From contig JAFSTZ010000461.1 of assembly GCA_017445525.1 (NCBI GenBank), positions 1 to 5,886 on the forward strand: a stretch of DNA of 5,886 nt, in the 5' to 3' direction. This DNA is from Eubacterium sp. (GTDB lineage: Bacteria > Bacillota > Clostridia > Lachnospirales > Lachnospiraceae). The notes below the pieces were generated by a model. It did not search any database, was not told the DNA's origin, and saw only the letters and a program-made list of their open reading frames with translations. This document shows positions 1 to 5,008 of the stretch, piece after piece. The position numbers were made by a program, and so were the translations under genes. The number at the start of each line of letters is the position of its first letter. The stretch's first letter is position 1.

Positions 1-1
1 A

Positions 2-730
2 TCAGCCGAGGTATCAGATACCGGAAGTCTCATCATCAGAGGTTTGTTGCATGATACTGAGTATACTCTCACAGAGGTCAGACCTGCAGATGGATATGTT
101 ACAGCTGACAATATAGATTTTATGGTCAAGGGAAAGGTTCAGACTGTAGAACTCCCACCGGCACCTACAACATCATCGACGGATGCTGTGTCCGGTCAGG
201 CAGTATCAGGAACATCTGCACATGTGCCGGGAGCCGAGCACACTATCGTTTCTGTAAAGAATGAAGAGGGTGTATACGAGGATATGTTTGATAACAAGGT
301 CGTTATGATCGATGAGCAGACGCATATCCTTCTCATCAAGAGTGATGCTGAGACAGGTGATGGGCTTGCCGGAGCGAAGTTTGATATACTTGATGCTGAG
401 GGAAATGTGGTAACCAGTGTAGTTTCAAAAAAGAATGGTCTTGCCATAGATGGAGTCCTGGCAGTAAATCAGACTTATACGTTCCACGAGACATCTGCAC
501 CGAAAGGCTATAAGACAGCAGAGGATATGACCGTGACGATCAAGGATACGGCAGATACTCAGGAGATAGAGATTGAGGATGAGCATATCCCGGATAAACC
601 GGATGTTCCACAGACAGGTAAGGAGTCGTTTCCGTTTATCCTGAGCCTTATCGGAGCAGGATTGATCCTATCGGGATTCTTTGGTGCGAGAAGTCAGATC
701 AAGGTTAAGACTAAGGATAAGGATAAGTGA
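2..730 (+). CDS. Wall-anchored Cna_B-type surface protein, C-terminal part (5' end outside window)
   Basis: The frame is open from base 2, so the 242 residues seen are only the C-terminal end of a larger protein; the in-frame TTG at 44 is internal. It begins with the end of one Cna_B (SpaA-like) domain, whose E-box is YTLTEVRPADGY. A Pro/Ser/Thr-rich linker follows, with the doublet VSGQAVSG at 188-211. A complete Cna_B domain comes next, from about HILLIKSDAETG (Lys of a possible isopeptide bond) through TYTFHETSAPKGY (the usual Glu) to the strand IEIEDEH. The protein ends with VPQTGKE, a hydrophobic helix and a Lys-rich tail, which is a cell wall sorting signal. In this family these domains are rigid stalk units of adhesins or pilins. 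The sortase gene directly downstream is the likely anchoring enzyme. By inference it is a mating-contact adhesin of the element; the ligand cannot be told from this fragment. Confidence 0.9.
   Translation, partial: SAEVSDTGSLIIRGLLHDTEYTLTEVRPADGYVTADNIDFMVKGKVQTVELPPAPTTSSTDAVSGQAVSGTSAHVPGAEHTIVSVKNEEGVYEDMFDNKVVMIDEQTHILLIKSDAETGDGLAGAKFDILDAEGNVVTSVVSKKNGLAIDGVLAVNQTYTFHETSAPKGYKTAEDMTVTIKDTADTQEIEIEDEHIPDKPDVPQTGKESFPFILSLIGAGLILSGFFGARSQIKVKTKDKDK
605..727 (+). other. Cell wall sorting signal (VPQTG, hydrophobic helix, charged tail)
   Basis: The codons at 605-619 encode VPQTG. They are followed by KES, a hydrophobic stretch of about 20 residues rich in Leu, Ile, Gly and Phe, and a tail ending in KVKTKDKDK. 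This is the standard three-part LPXTG-like signal, with Val in place of Leu. Sortases of this type cleave between Thr and Gly and join the Thr to the wall or to a pilin lysine. The neighbouring class B sortase is the obvious candidate enzyme. Confidence 0.9.
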
Positions 731-755
731 TCTGATGAATGGTAAGGATCACAAA

Positions 756-782
756 GTATTGTTCGTCGGGGAGGAACAATGT
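756..782 (+). promoter_or_regulatory. RNA hairpin in the sortase leader with the SD in its loop
   Basis: ATTGTTC at 758-764 is the exact reverse complement of GAACAAT at 774-780, leaving a 9-base loop, GTCGGGGAG. Two G-U wobble pairs (757 with 781, 756 with 782) could lengthen the stem to 9 pairs. The loop and the start of the 3' arm contain the strongest SD-like sequence of the leader, GGGGAGG at 768-774. No U-run follows, so it does not look like an intrinsic terminator. A role in controlling translation of the sortase is inference. Confidence 0.5.
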
Positions 783-784
783 AA
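768..784 (+). promoter_or_regulatory. Strong SD followed by an ATG-TAA start-stop
   Basis: GGGGAGG (768-774) lies 4 bases before an ATG at 779-781 that is followed at once by TAA at 782-784. This is the best-placed ribosome binding site between the surface protein and the sortase, yet it would drive only a one-codon reading frame. The sortase ATG at 798 begins 13 bases after the TAA, close enough for a terminating ribosome to re-initiate. Function is inferred. Confidence 0.4.
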
Positions 785-797
785 CACGCAACCCTGT

Positions 798-1559
798 ATG
801 AAAAAAAAGAAATATAAAAGGATCAAAAGGGTAGTTATCCTGGTATCCGCACTCGCCCTGATCATCATAGGACTCGGGATATTTTCAGCTGGCAGTGACG
901 ACCTTGTCAAACAATTGCAGGAAGAACAAGAGATGGATGAGCTGGCTGAGGAAGAAAATGAAAAGGGCGTAGACCTTTTGAAAAAGAAATATAAGGATAT
1001 GGTCGGGTGGATAAAGATACCAAAGACCGCATTTTCATATCCGGTGATGCAGACAAAAGATGATCCGCAGTTCTATCTACATCATAATCCTAAGAGGGAG
1101 TACTCATTTATGGGAACTCCCTTTTTGGATGCCAGATGTACGATGGATTCTGACAATCTCATCATCTATGGTCACAATATCAACGGAAGGAGGATGTTTG
1201 GATATCTTCACGGATACAGGGATAAAGCATTTTATGATAAGCATCCTGTGATCTGGTTTACAAAAGTCGGAGAGCCAAAGACCGCATACGATATCGTAGC
1301 GGTGCTTGTCACGGATATAAATTCAGATATATACGGATTTACGGATGTTTATACGGACTCGGTGTACAGGGAGACTATAGAAAAGATCCTTCGTCAGAGC
1401 ATTTATCAAACAAAGGAAGGTAAAAAGCTTCAGAAAGAAGCAGAAGAGATGACTGATGAGGAGTTTTTTCATAAAGAAAAGTTTATTACATTATCGACTT
1501 GCAGGACAGCAGACGGGCACGATGCCAGACTGCTGATCGTCGGAAAGAAGAGGTTTTGA
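798..1559 (+). CDS. srtB: Class B sortase
   Basis: This is a membrane-anchored cysteine transpeptidase that attaches sorting-signal proteins to the cell wall. From the ATG at 798 it is 253 residues. It has a basic N-terminus (MKKKKYKRIKR), one signal-anchor helix at about 11-29, an acidic linker, then the catalytic domain. The catalytic residues are His126 in YGHN, Cys235 in TLSTC and Arg244 in DARLLIVGK. The VGWIKIP and FYLHHN segments fit class B better than classes A or C. I chose 798 because the basic anchor starts there. Longer in-frame starts exist at 735 (ATG, weak SD at about 721-727) and 681 (TTG, inside the upstream gene). The site at 798 lacks its own close SD. The gene follows its probable substrate gene and is followed after one base by the next gene. 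Such pairs occur in ICEs of Clostridia. Confidence 0.95.
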   Translation: MKKKKYKRIKRVVILVSALALIIIGLGIFSAGSDDLVKQLQEEQEMDELAEEENEKGVDLLKKKYKDMVGWIKIPKTAFSYPVMQTKDDPQFYLHHNPKREYSFMGTPFLDARCTMDSDNLIIYGHNINGRRMFGYLHGYRDKAFYDKHPVIWFTKVGEPKTAYDIVAVLVTDINSDIYGFTDVYTDSVYRETIEKILRQSIYQTKEGKKLQKEAEEMTDEEFFHKEKFITLSTCRTADGHDARLLIVGKKRF

Positions 1560-1560
1560 G

Positions 1561-1878
1561 ATGGGAAAGAAAATCAAAAGATCGGTGGCAGGCACTTTAG
1601 GATTGCTCTATATGATGCTTGCCACCAGCCCTATCAGGGCATTTGCAAAGGATACTGATGTATCGGAGGTTACGGATGGTATCGATGTGTTGACAGATCT
1701 CGTACTTGCCTGTGTAGGAGGAGTCGGGGTTATATTTCTTGCGTGGGGGCTTTTGGACTTTGGTACTGCGTACTCTGCTCATGATACCACGCAACAAAGT
1801 GCGGCGATCAAAAAGGTTATCGGAGGTCTCATCATGATAGCTGTACCAACACTACTCAAGCTCTTGGGAGCAGCATGA
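1561..1878 (+). CDS. Small two-helix membrane protein, VirB2/TrbC or Maff2-like
   Basis: The protein has 105 residues, and its ATG lies one base after the sortase stop, with AGAAGAGG at 1546-1553 as SD. It starts with a basic region and hydrophobic core ending in AFA before Lys30, a good signal peptide. The mature part of about 76 residues has two membrane helices, roughly 45-65 and 84-102. They are joined by a polar loop containing HDTTQQSAAIKK. This size and topology match VirB2/TrbC pilins, and the GG-x-G-WGLLDFG pattern followed by a polar loop recalls Maff2-type proteins encoded just before VirB6-like genes in Clostridia ICEs. By inference it is a structural subunit of the transfer channel. 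The exact family is uncertain because such short membrane proteins diverge fast. Confidence 0.75.
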   Translation: MGKKIKRSVAGTLGLLYMMLATSPIRAFAKDTDVSEVTDGIDVLTDLVLACVGGVGVIFLAWGLLDFGTAYSAHDTTQQSAAIKKVIGGLIMIAVPTLLKLLGAA

Positions 1879-1890
1879 TCAAACATATAC

Positions 1891-1911
1891 GGAGGGAGGT
1901 GAGACTCAGTG
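1891..1911 (+). promoter_or_regulatory. Ribosome binding site fixing a GTG start of the VirB6-like gene
   Basis: GGAGGGAGGTGA at 1891-1902 is a near-perfect SD and lies 6-9 bases before the GTG at 1909. No ATG in the same frame lies nearby, so the start at 1909 is well supported. Confidence 0.8.
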
Positions 1912-2760
1912 CTATGGAGTACGGTAGCAGGGTTTTTCTCTGATCTTGGTGACTTCTTTAGCGGAAAATCGTTCTTTGAGCTCGCCGGATATACTTGGAA
2001 TGACCTTATGAAGCTTGCAAGTGAGGTGTTGCTCAAAAACCCGAGTGAGGGAGTTTATGCTGATACGTGGAAACAGATTCAAAACATTTATTCAGCGCTC
2101 AACTCAGTCGCAGTTACACTGCTGGTGCTGTTTTTTGTGTATTCATTCTGCAGGGAAGCAGTTGACCTTCATACGGAGATGACCATGGAGCGGACTATCA
2201 AGCTGTTTATAAAACTCATCGTGGTGACAAATGTGATGAATCTCGCACTTTCATGGATGCCAAAGTTTATGGGATGGGCGAAAACTCTCACATCAGCCAT
2301 CTTGGGCGAGGCAAAGTTCGGATTCTACTTTGACGGAGTAGCGGTATACGATGCAGTGACCGGTGCCTCGGGATGGGGTGCTTTAGTAGGATTTTTGACG
2401 GCATTGCTGTTTTTCCTGTTCACCTGCGTATGTGGATTTATAGTGATATTTACCATACTAAACAGGATCATAAAGATTTATATGATAGCGCCGTTTGCAG
2501 GGATAGCACTCTCCACACTTGCAGCAGGTGGTCAGACGGCACAGGTGGGGCATTCATATATTAAGTCATTTTTCGGATATGTGCTATCGGCGCTGTTAAT
2601 CGCCGTAGTCATCGTGATCAGTACGACATTTATCGATACGATATCGATCGAGTCGGATTCATCGGTGGTTGTACTGCTTAGCTACTGTTTGAAGATGGGA
2701 GCTATCGCTTCATCGGTGAAGGCGAGCGACGCAGTGATGCAAAAGGCGTTCGGGTTATAA
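1909..2760 (+). CDS. VirB6/TrbL-like polytopic conjugation channel protein
   Basis: This is a 283-residue integral membrane protein starting with GTG. After an amphipathic N-terminal region of about 60 residues it shows probable membrane segments near 61-81, 99-117, 157-184, 189-206, 222-242 and 253-270. The segment IYMIAPFAGIALSTLAAGG, followed by QTAQVGHSYIKSFFGY, fits the VirB6/TrbL-type inner-membrane proteins of Gram-positive ICEs, where a conserved helix near 'AP' is followed by a loop and another membrane pair. VirB6-family proteins form part of the DNA channel in the membrane. Its place between a VirB2/Maff2-like gene and a PrgI gene matches the usual Tn1549-like order. The family call rests on topology and gene order, because these proteins share little sequence. 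Confidence 0.85.
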   Translation: MLWSTVAGFFSDLGDFFSGKSFFELAGYTWNDLMKLASEVLLKNPSEGVYADTWKQIQNIYSALNSVAVTLLVLFFVYSFCREAVDLHTEMTMERTIKLFIKLIVVTNVMNLALSWMPKFMGWAKTLTSAILGEAKFGFYFDGVAVYDAVTGASGWGALVGFLTALLFFLFTCVCGFIVIFTILNRIIKIYMIAPFAGIALSTLAAGGQTAQVGHSYIKSFFGYVLSALLIAVVIVISTTFIDTISIESDSSVVVLLSYCLKMGAIASSVKASDAVMQKAFGL

Positions 2761-2777
2761 AGCGAAAGGAGAAACAG

Positions 2778-3182
2778 GTGACAAAGCAGATCAATCAGGA
2801 TGTGGCAGGCTTTAAGGATGACTTTTTCAAAGGCCTGTCTGCCAGGGAGTGCGTGTACGGTGCTGCGGCTCTGCTCGTCGGAGTCGGTGGTATCGTCACG
2901 ATGGTTTTTTATTACGAAGTACAGATGAATATAGCCATTACTGTATGTATGCCTTTTATCGTAGCGATCGGTCTATGCGGTTTTTATGAGAAAAATGGAA
3001 TGACACTTCCGCAGATTATCAAATCTATCGTCAGGCTTATAAGGCAAAAGCCGCTTACCTATCAGACGTGCCACAAAGAGGACAGACAAAGCAACTATTT
3101 GATTGAAAGAGAACTTGTGGACCACCGGTCCACACCTCAGAAAGGAAGGAAACATGGAAAGAAACAACACACCACAGGTTGA
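2778..3182 (+). CDS. PrgI-family (VirB3-like) conjugation protein
   Basis: The gene starts with GTG, with AAAGGAG at 2765-2771 six bases upstream and 17 bases after the previous stop. It encodes 134 residues. Near the N-terminus is the family pattern of a short amphipathic region (FKDDFFKGLSARECVYGAA), then two membrane helices at about 26-45 and 50-69, then GFYEKNGMTLPQII and RLIRQKPLTYQT. PrgI-family proteins of Gram-positive ICEs correspond to VirB3 and work with the VirB4 ATPase at the membrane. The last part is hydrophilic and ends in a very basic tail (QKGRKHGKKQHTTG). That tail is encoded by DNA that also carries the ribosome binding site and start of the next gene, so it may be under dual constraint. 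VirB4 does not follow directly, which is unusual. Confidence 0.85.
   Translation: MTKQINQDVAGFKDDFFKGLSARECVYGAAALLVGVGGIVTMVFYYEVQMNIAITVCMPFIVAIGLCGFYEKNGMTLPQIIKSIVRLIRQKPLTYQTCHKEDRQSNYLIERELVDHRSTPQKGRKHGKKQHTTG
3116..3134 (+). promoter_or_regulatory. GC-rich perfect hairpin at the 3' end of the PrgI gene
   Basis: TGTGGACC at 3116-3123 and GGTCCACA at 3127-3134 are exact reverse complements around a 3-base loop, ACC. The 8-bp stem lies inside the PrgI coding sequence and ends 6 bases before the SD of the following small gene (AAAGGAAGGA, 3141-3150). No U-run follows, so it is not an intrinsic terminator. It could affect translation of the small gene or mark an RNA processing or stability point; this is inference. 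Confidence 0.45.
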
Positions 3183-3294
3183 AAAAACGGAAACAATCAA
3201 CGTAACAGAGGCAAAGAAGCGCTATATGGCTTATCTGGAGCGGCTCAATAAGCTCGCCAAAAAGCATGCGGAGAAGGCAAAGGAGGGAAACTGA
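3154..3294 (+). CDS. Small basic helical protein, unknown function (46 aa)
   Basis: I do not recognise this protein. The ATG at 3154 is preceded by AAAGGAAGGA at 3141-3150, a clear SD, and overlaps the PrgI gene by 29 bases in another frame, as expected for translational coupling. A longer in-frame version from 3103 has no good SD and lies deeper inside PrgI. The 46 residues have a polar N-terminus (MERNNTPQVEKTETINVTEA) followed by a Lys/Arg-rich, probably amphipathic helix (KKRYMAYLERLNKLAKKHAE). By my count there are 11 Lys/Arg against 7 Asp/Glu. There is no signal peptide or membrane segment. The next gene starts two bases after its stop. It could bind nucleic acid or a membrane-protein partner, but nothing in the sequence decides this. 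Confidence 0.65.
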   Translation: MERNNTPQVEKTETINVTEAKKRYMAYLERLNKLAKKHAEKAKEGN

Positions 3295-3298
3295 TATG
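3280..3298 (+). promoter_or_regulatory. Ribosome binding site fixing the DUF5688-like start at 3296
   Basis: AAGGAGGG at 3280-3287 lies 8 bases before ATG 3296-3298, and a second in-frame ATG follows at 3299. The SD lies inside the end of the preceding small gene. This excludes the longer frame starting at 3266, whose extra residues (MRRRQRRETD) would be an artefact of reading through the SD. Confidence 0.8.
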
Positions 3299-4309
3299 AT
3301 GACATATGATGAATTCAGGGAGCATGTAAGAGATCATATCTTCGAGTTTTTACCGGAGTATGAGAATCTGGAAGTGAATGTGAACACATTCTATAAGAAT
3401 AACGACTATAAGAGAGATGGTCTGTGCATTCGGAATGATGAAAGCATATCTCCGGTCATTTATCTGGATAAGCTGTATGATAAGTACGATGAAGAAAAGG
3501 ATCTGAACAAAGCTATGATGGATATCGCAGATATTTACCGTGAACATGCAAAGAGTGTTGGGGATAGAAGCGAGATCGTAAATACTATACTAAACAATCC
3601 TGAAGAGGCAAAGGGCAGGATCTTCAGTAAGATTGTAAACACTGAAGCCAACAAAGAGTTATTGAGTAACAGGCCTCATAAGAATGTTGAGGATCTGTCG
3701 CTTGTTTATCAGGTTCTGACAAGTCATACTGGGGACGGTATAGAAAGCATCGCTGTCACTTATGATATGGCTGAGAAGATGGGGATGAGCTTGGATGATC
3801 TGGATACATATGCCATGGAGAACAATTCCAAACTGTTTCCCATGAAGTTCGTAGGTATGTCAGAGATCCTTATGGGATTTATGGATCCGGAGATGTCAGA
3901 GGATCTCGGCATAGGGCAGGAGGATGAGATGATGTATATCCTTACCAACGAGCCGGGAGTGTTCGGAGCGACATATATGAGCTCACCTGAGGCACTTGCC
4001 GAGGTGGCAGAAAAAATCGATGACGACCTGGTTATTCTTCCGAGCTCGATCCACGAGGTAATCATCCTTCCGGTGAGTCAAACAGCAGCTATGGATATGC
4101 AGTCGGAGGAAGGATTATATGAGCTAAAAGAGATGGTGTCCCAGATAAACGGAGATGTGGTCTCGCCGGAGGATATTCTTTCAGATAACGTATACAGATA
4201 TGATGCAAAGGAGCATAAGCTTTCACTCGCAACTCCCGAGATCGAACACGAGCAGGTAAAAACCCAGCAGGTAGAGAAAAACATCAGGCGTCCTGCCATG
4301 GCACACTGA
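3296..4309 (+). CDS. DUF5688-like protein, unknown function (337 aa)
   Basis: This is a soluble, acidic protein of 337 residues with no signal peptide or membrane helix. It opens with MMTYDEFREHVRDHIFEFLP, continues with a short region containing KNND and YLDKLYDKYDE, has a helical middle, and carries a characteristic C-terminal segment. That segment is FGATYMSSPEALAEVAEK (about 223-240), then LVILPSSIHEVIILP (245-259), then MVSQINGDVVSPEDILSDNVYRYD (280-303). This layout matches what I know of DUF5688, a family frequent in Lachnospiraceae and their mobile elements, with no established function. The 'LPSSIHEVI' segment looks like a conserved core. No catalytic motif is evident to me. The gene begins two bases after the small basic gene and lies between PrgI and VirB4 genes, so it is probably made together with the transfer machinery. 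A role in host takeover or in countering recipient defences is speculation. Confidence 0.8.
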   Translation: MMTYDEFREHVRDHIFEFLPEYENLEVNVNTFYKNNDYKRDGLCIRNDESISPVIYLDKLYDKYDEEKDLNKAMMDIADIYREHAKSVGDRSEIVNTILNNPEEAKGRIFSKIVNTEANKELLSNRPHKNVEDLSLVYQVLTSHTGDGIESIAVTYDMAEKMGMSLDDLDTYAMENNSKLFPMKFVGMSEILMGFMDPEMSEDLGIGQEDEMMYILTNEPGVFGATYMSSPEALAEVAEKIDDDLVILPSSIHEVIILPVSQTAAMDMQSEEGLYELKEMVSQINGDVVSPEDILSDNVYRYDAKEHKLSLATPEIEHEQVKTQQVEKNIRRPAMAH

Positions 4310-4323
4310 GAACGGAGGCAGGC

Positions 4324-4458
4324 ATGGAAGACAAGGTAAGGGTGCTCATATTTCACTCATTGGATGAGTTTTTGGACTATCTGCAGACCGAGGAGCCCGG
4401 TGGTATGGTGGACTTAAGAATAGAAATGGAAGATTCGGATGAAGAAGATTCAGGATGA
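4324..4458 (+). CDS. Very acidic small protein, unknown function (44 aa)
   Basis: I do not recognise this protein. An ATG at 4324 has GGAGG at 4314-4318 five bases upstream and begins 14 bases after the DUF5688-like stop. It is open for 44 codons to TGA at 4456-4458. It overlaps the next gene by 20 bases in a different frame. The first half, MEDKVRVLIFHSLDEFLDYL, looks like a beta strand then a helix. The end, EMEDSDEEDSG, is strongly acidic. By my count there are 15 Asp/Glu against 3 Lys/Arg. There is no signal peptide or membrane helix. The good SD, short gaps and coupling support a real gene. An acidic partner of a DNA-binding protein or a DNA mimic is possible but unproven, and it is far shorter than known ArdA proteins. 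Confidence 0.6.
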   Translation: MEDKVRVLIFHSLDEFLDYLQTEEPGGMVDLRIEMEDSDEEDSG

Positions 4459-5008
4459 ATATAAGCTTCCGTGTGTAAGAGTAGAATTGAAAGTATCAGA
4501 GGGAGATTCTCTCTACTCAGCTAGGAAGATATCTTCTCCGAAAGAGGCGGTTGATGTGATGAAGGAACTGTTATCGAGACTTGACAGGGAATATGTGGTG
4601 GTAGTGAATCTCGATGCAACAAGCAGACCTATCAACTACAACATCGTCTCTATCGGAGGGATAGCTTCATCTTTGGCTCCGATGAACAACATTTTTAAGT
4701 CTGCGATACTTTCAAATGCTTCAAGCATCATGCTTTTCCACAACCATCCGTCAGGAGATGTGACACCGAGCAAAGAAGATTTTGATGTTACTGAAAAGAT
4801 CATAAGGGTTGGAAAACTGATGGACACACCGGTGCTTGATCATATCATCGTAGGAAGTGGGAAGCAGATCTATAGCTTTGCAACAGAAAACTATGGTCTT
4901 TTTGAGAAAAAAGTAAGCTATGAAGCTATAGATAAGATATTGAAGAATAAAGAAACAAAGGATAAAGTGGCCGAAAAGCCGAGGAGGATAACACATGCTA
5001 AGCACTAA
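4439..5008 (+). CDS. RadC-like JAB/MPN domain protein, without helix-hairpin-helix region
   Basis: The protein has 189 residues. Its ATG at 4439 lies inside the previous gene, with GGAAG at 4428-4432 as SD. The core is a RadC-type JAB (JAMM) metal-binding domain. H101-x-H103, then S111 and D114, occur in FHNHPSGDVTPSKED, which fits the JAMM spacing HxH-x7-S-x2-D. Glu51 in REYVVVVNLDA is a plausible fourth metal or catalytic residue. VLDHIIVGSG and IYSFATENYGLF are typical of the end of the domain. The helix-hairpin-helix region that begins chromosomal RadC is absent: only about 35 residues precede the domain. A Lys/Arg-rich tail (KNKETKDKVAEKPRR) follows it. Short RadC-like proteins of this type are common on mobile elements; RadC's old 'DNA repair' label is poorly supported. 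The substrate is unknown. The gene overlaps the VirB4-like start by 14 bases. Confidence 0.9.
   Translation: MKKIQDEYKLPCVRVELKVSEGDSLYSARKISSPKEAVDVMKELLSRLDREYVVVVNLDATSRPINYNIVSIGGIASSLAPMNNIFKSAILSNASSIMLFHNHPSGDVTPSKEDFDVTEKIIRVGKLMDTPVLDHIIVGSGKQIYSFATENYGLFEKKVSYEAIDKILKNKETKDKVAEKPRRITHAKH

Noticed and set aside
44..46. TTG as a start for the first surface-protein frame
   Set aside because: The same frame is open from base 2 and encodes typical Cna_B sequence before this point, so the gene simply enters from outside the window.
756..782. Intrinsic terminator after the surface protein gene
   Set aside because: The stem is AT-rich with an SD in its loop and no U-run follows. Downstream genes continue in the same direction.
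681..797. N-terminal extension of the sortase from the TTG at 681
   Set aside because: It lies in another frame over the sorting signal of the upstream gene, has no good SD, and adds Arg-rich sequence unlike sortases. A start at 735 remains a weak alternative.
1310..1357. Repeated ACGGA/TACGGA units in the sortase gene
   Set aside because: Spacing is irregular and the stretch codes normally for Asp/Tyr/Thr-rich sortase sequence, so it is probably a codon-use coincidence.
1690..1718. TTGACA as a possible promoter -35 inside the VirB2-like gene
   Set aside because: The hexamer at the right distance (TGTAGG) is a poor -10 and the position is inside a coding region. A similar TTGACA at 4581 also lacks a -10.
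2632..2651. Cluster of overlapping CGAT palindromes in the VirB6-like gene
   Set aside because: It encodes an ordinary Ile/Asp/Ser-rich loop, and short palindromes arise easily from these codons. It is not near a gene start.
3760..4356. Minus-strand open frames opposite the DUF5688-like gene, and similar ones elsewhere
   Set aside because: They mirror strong + strand genes, lack convincing SD sequences and encode no recognisable domains.
4676..4750. Apparent loss of the JAMM glutamate, since Asn stands where chromosomal RadC has 'REI' before the HxH motif
   Set aside because: Glu51, about 50 residues before HxH at the start of a strand, is the better candidate for the JAMM glutamate, so the site need not be inactive.
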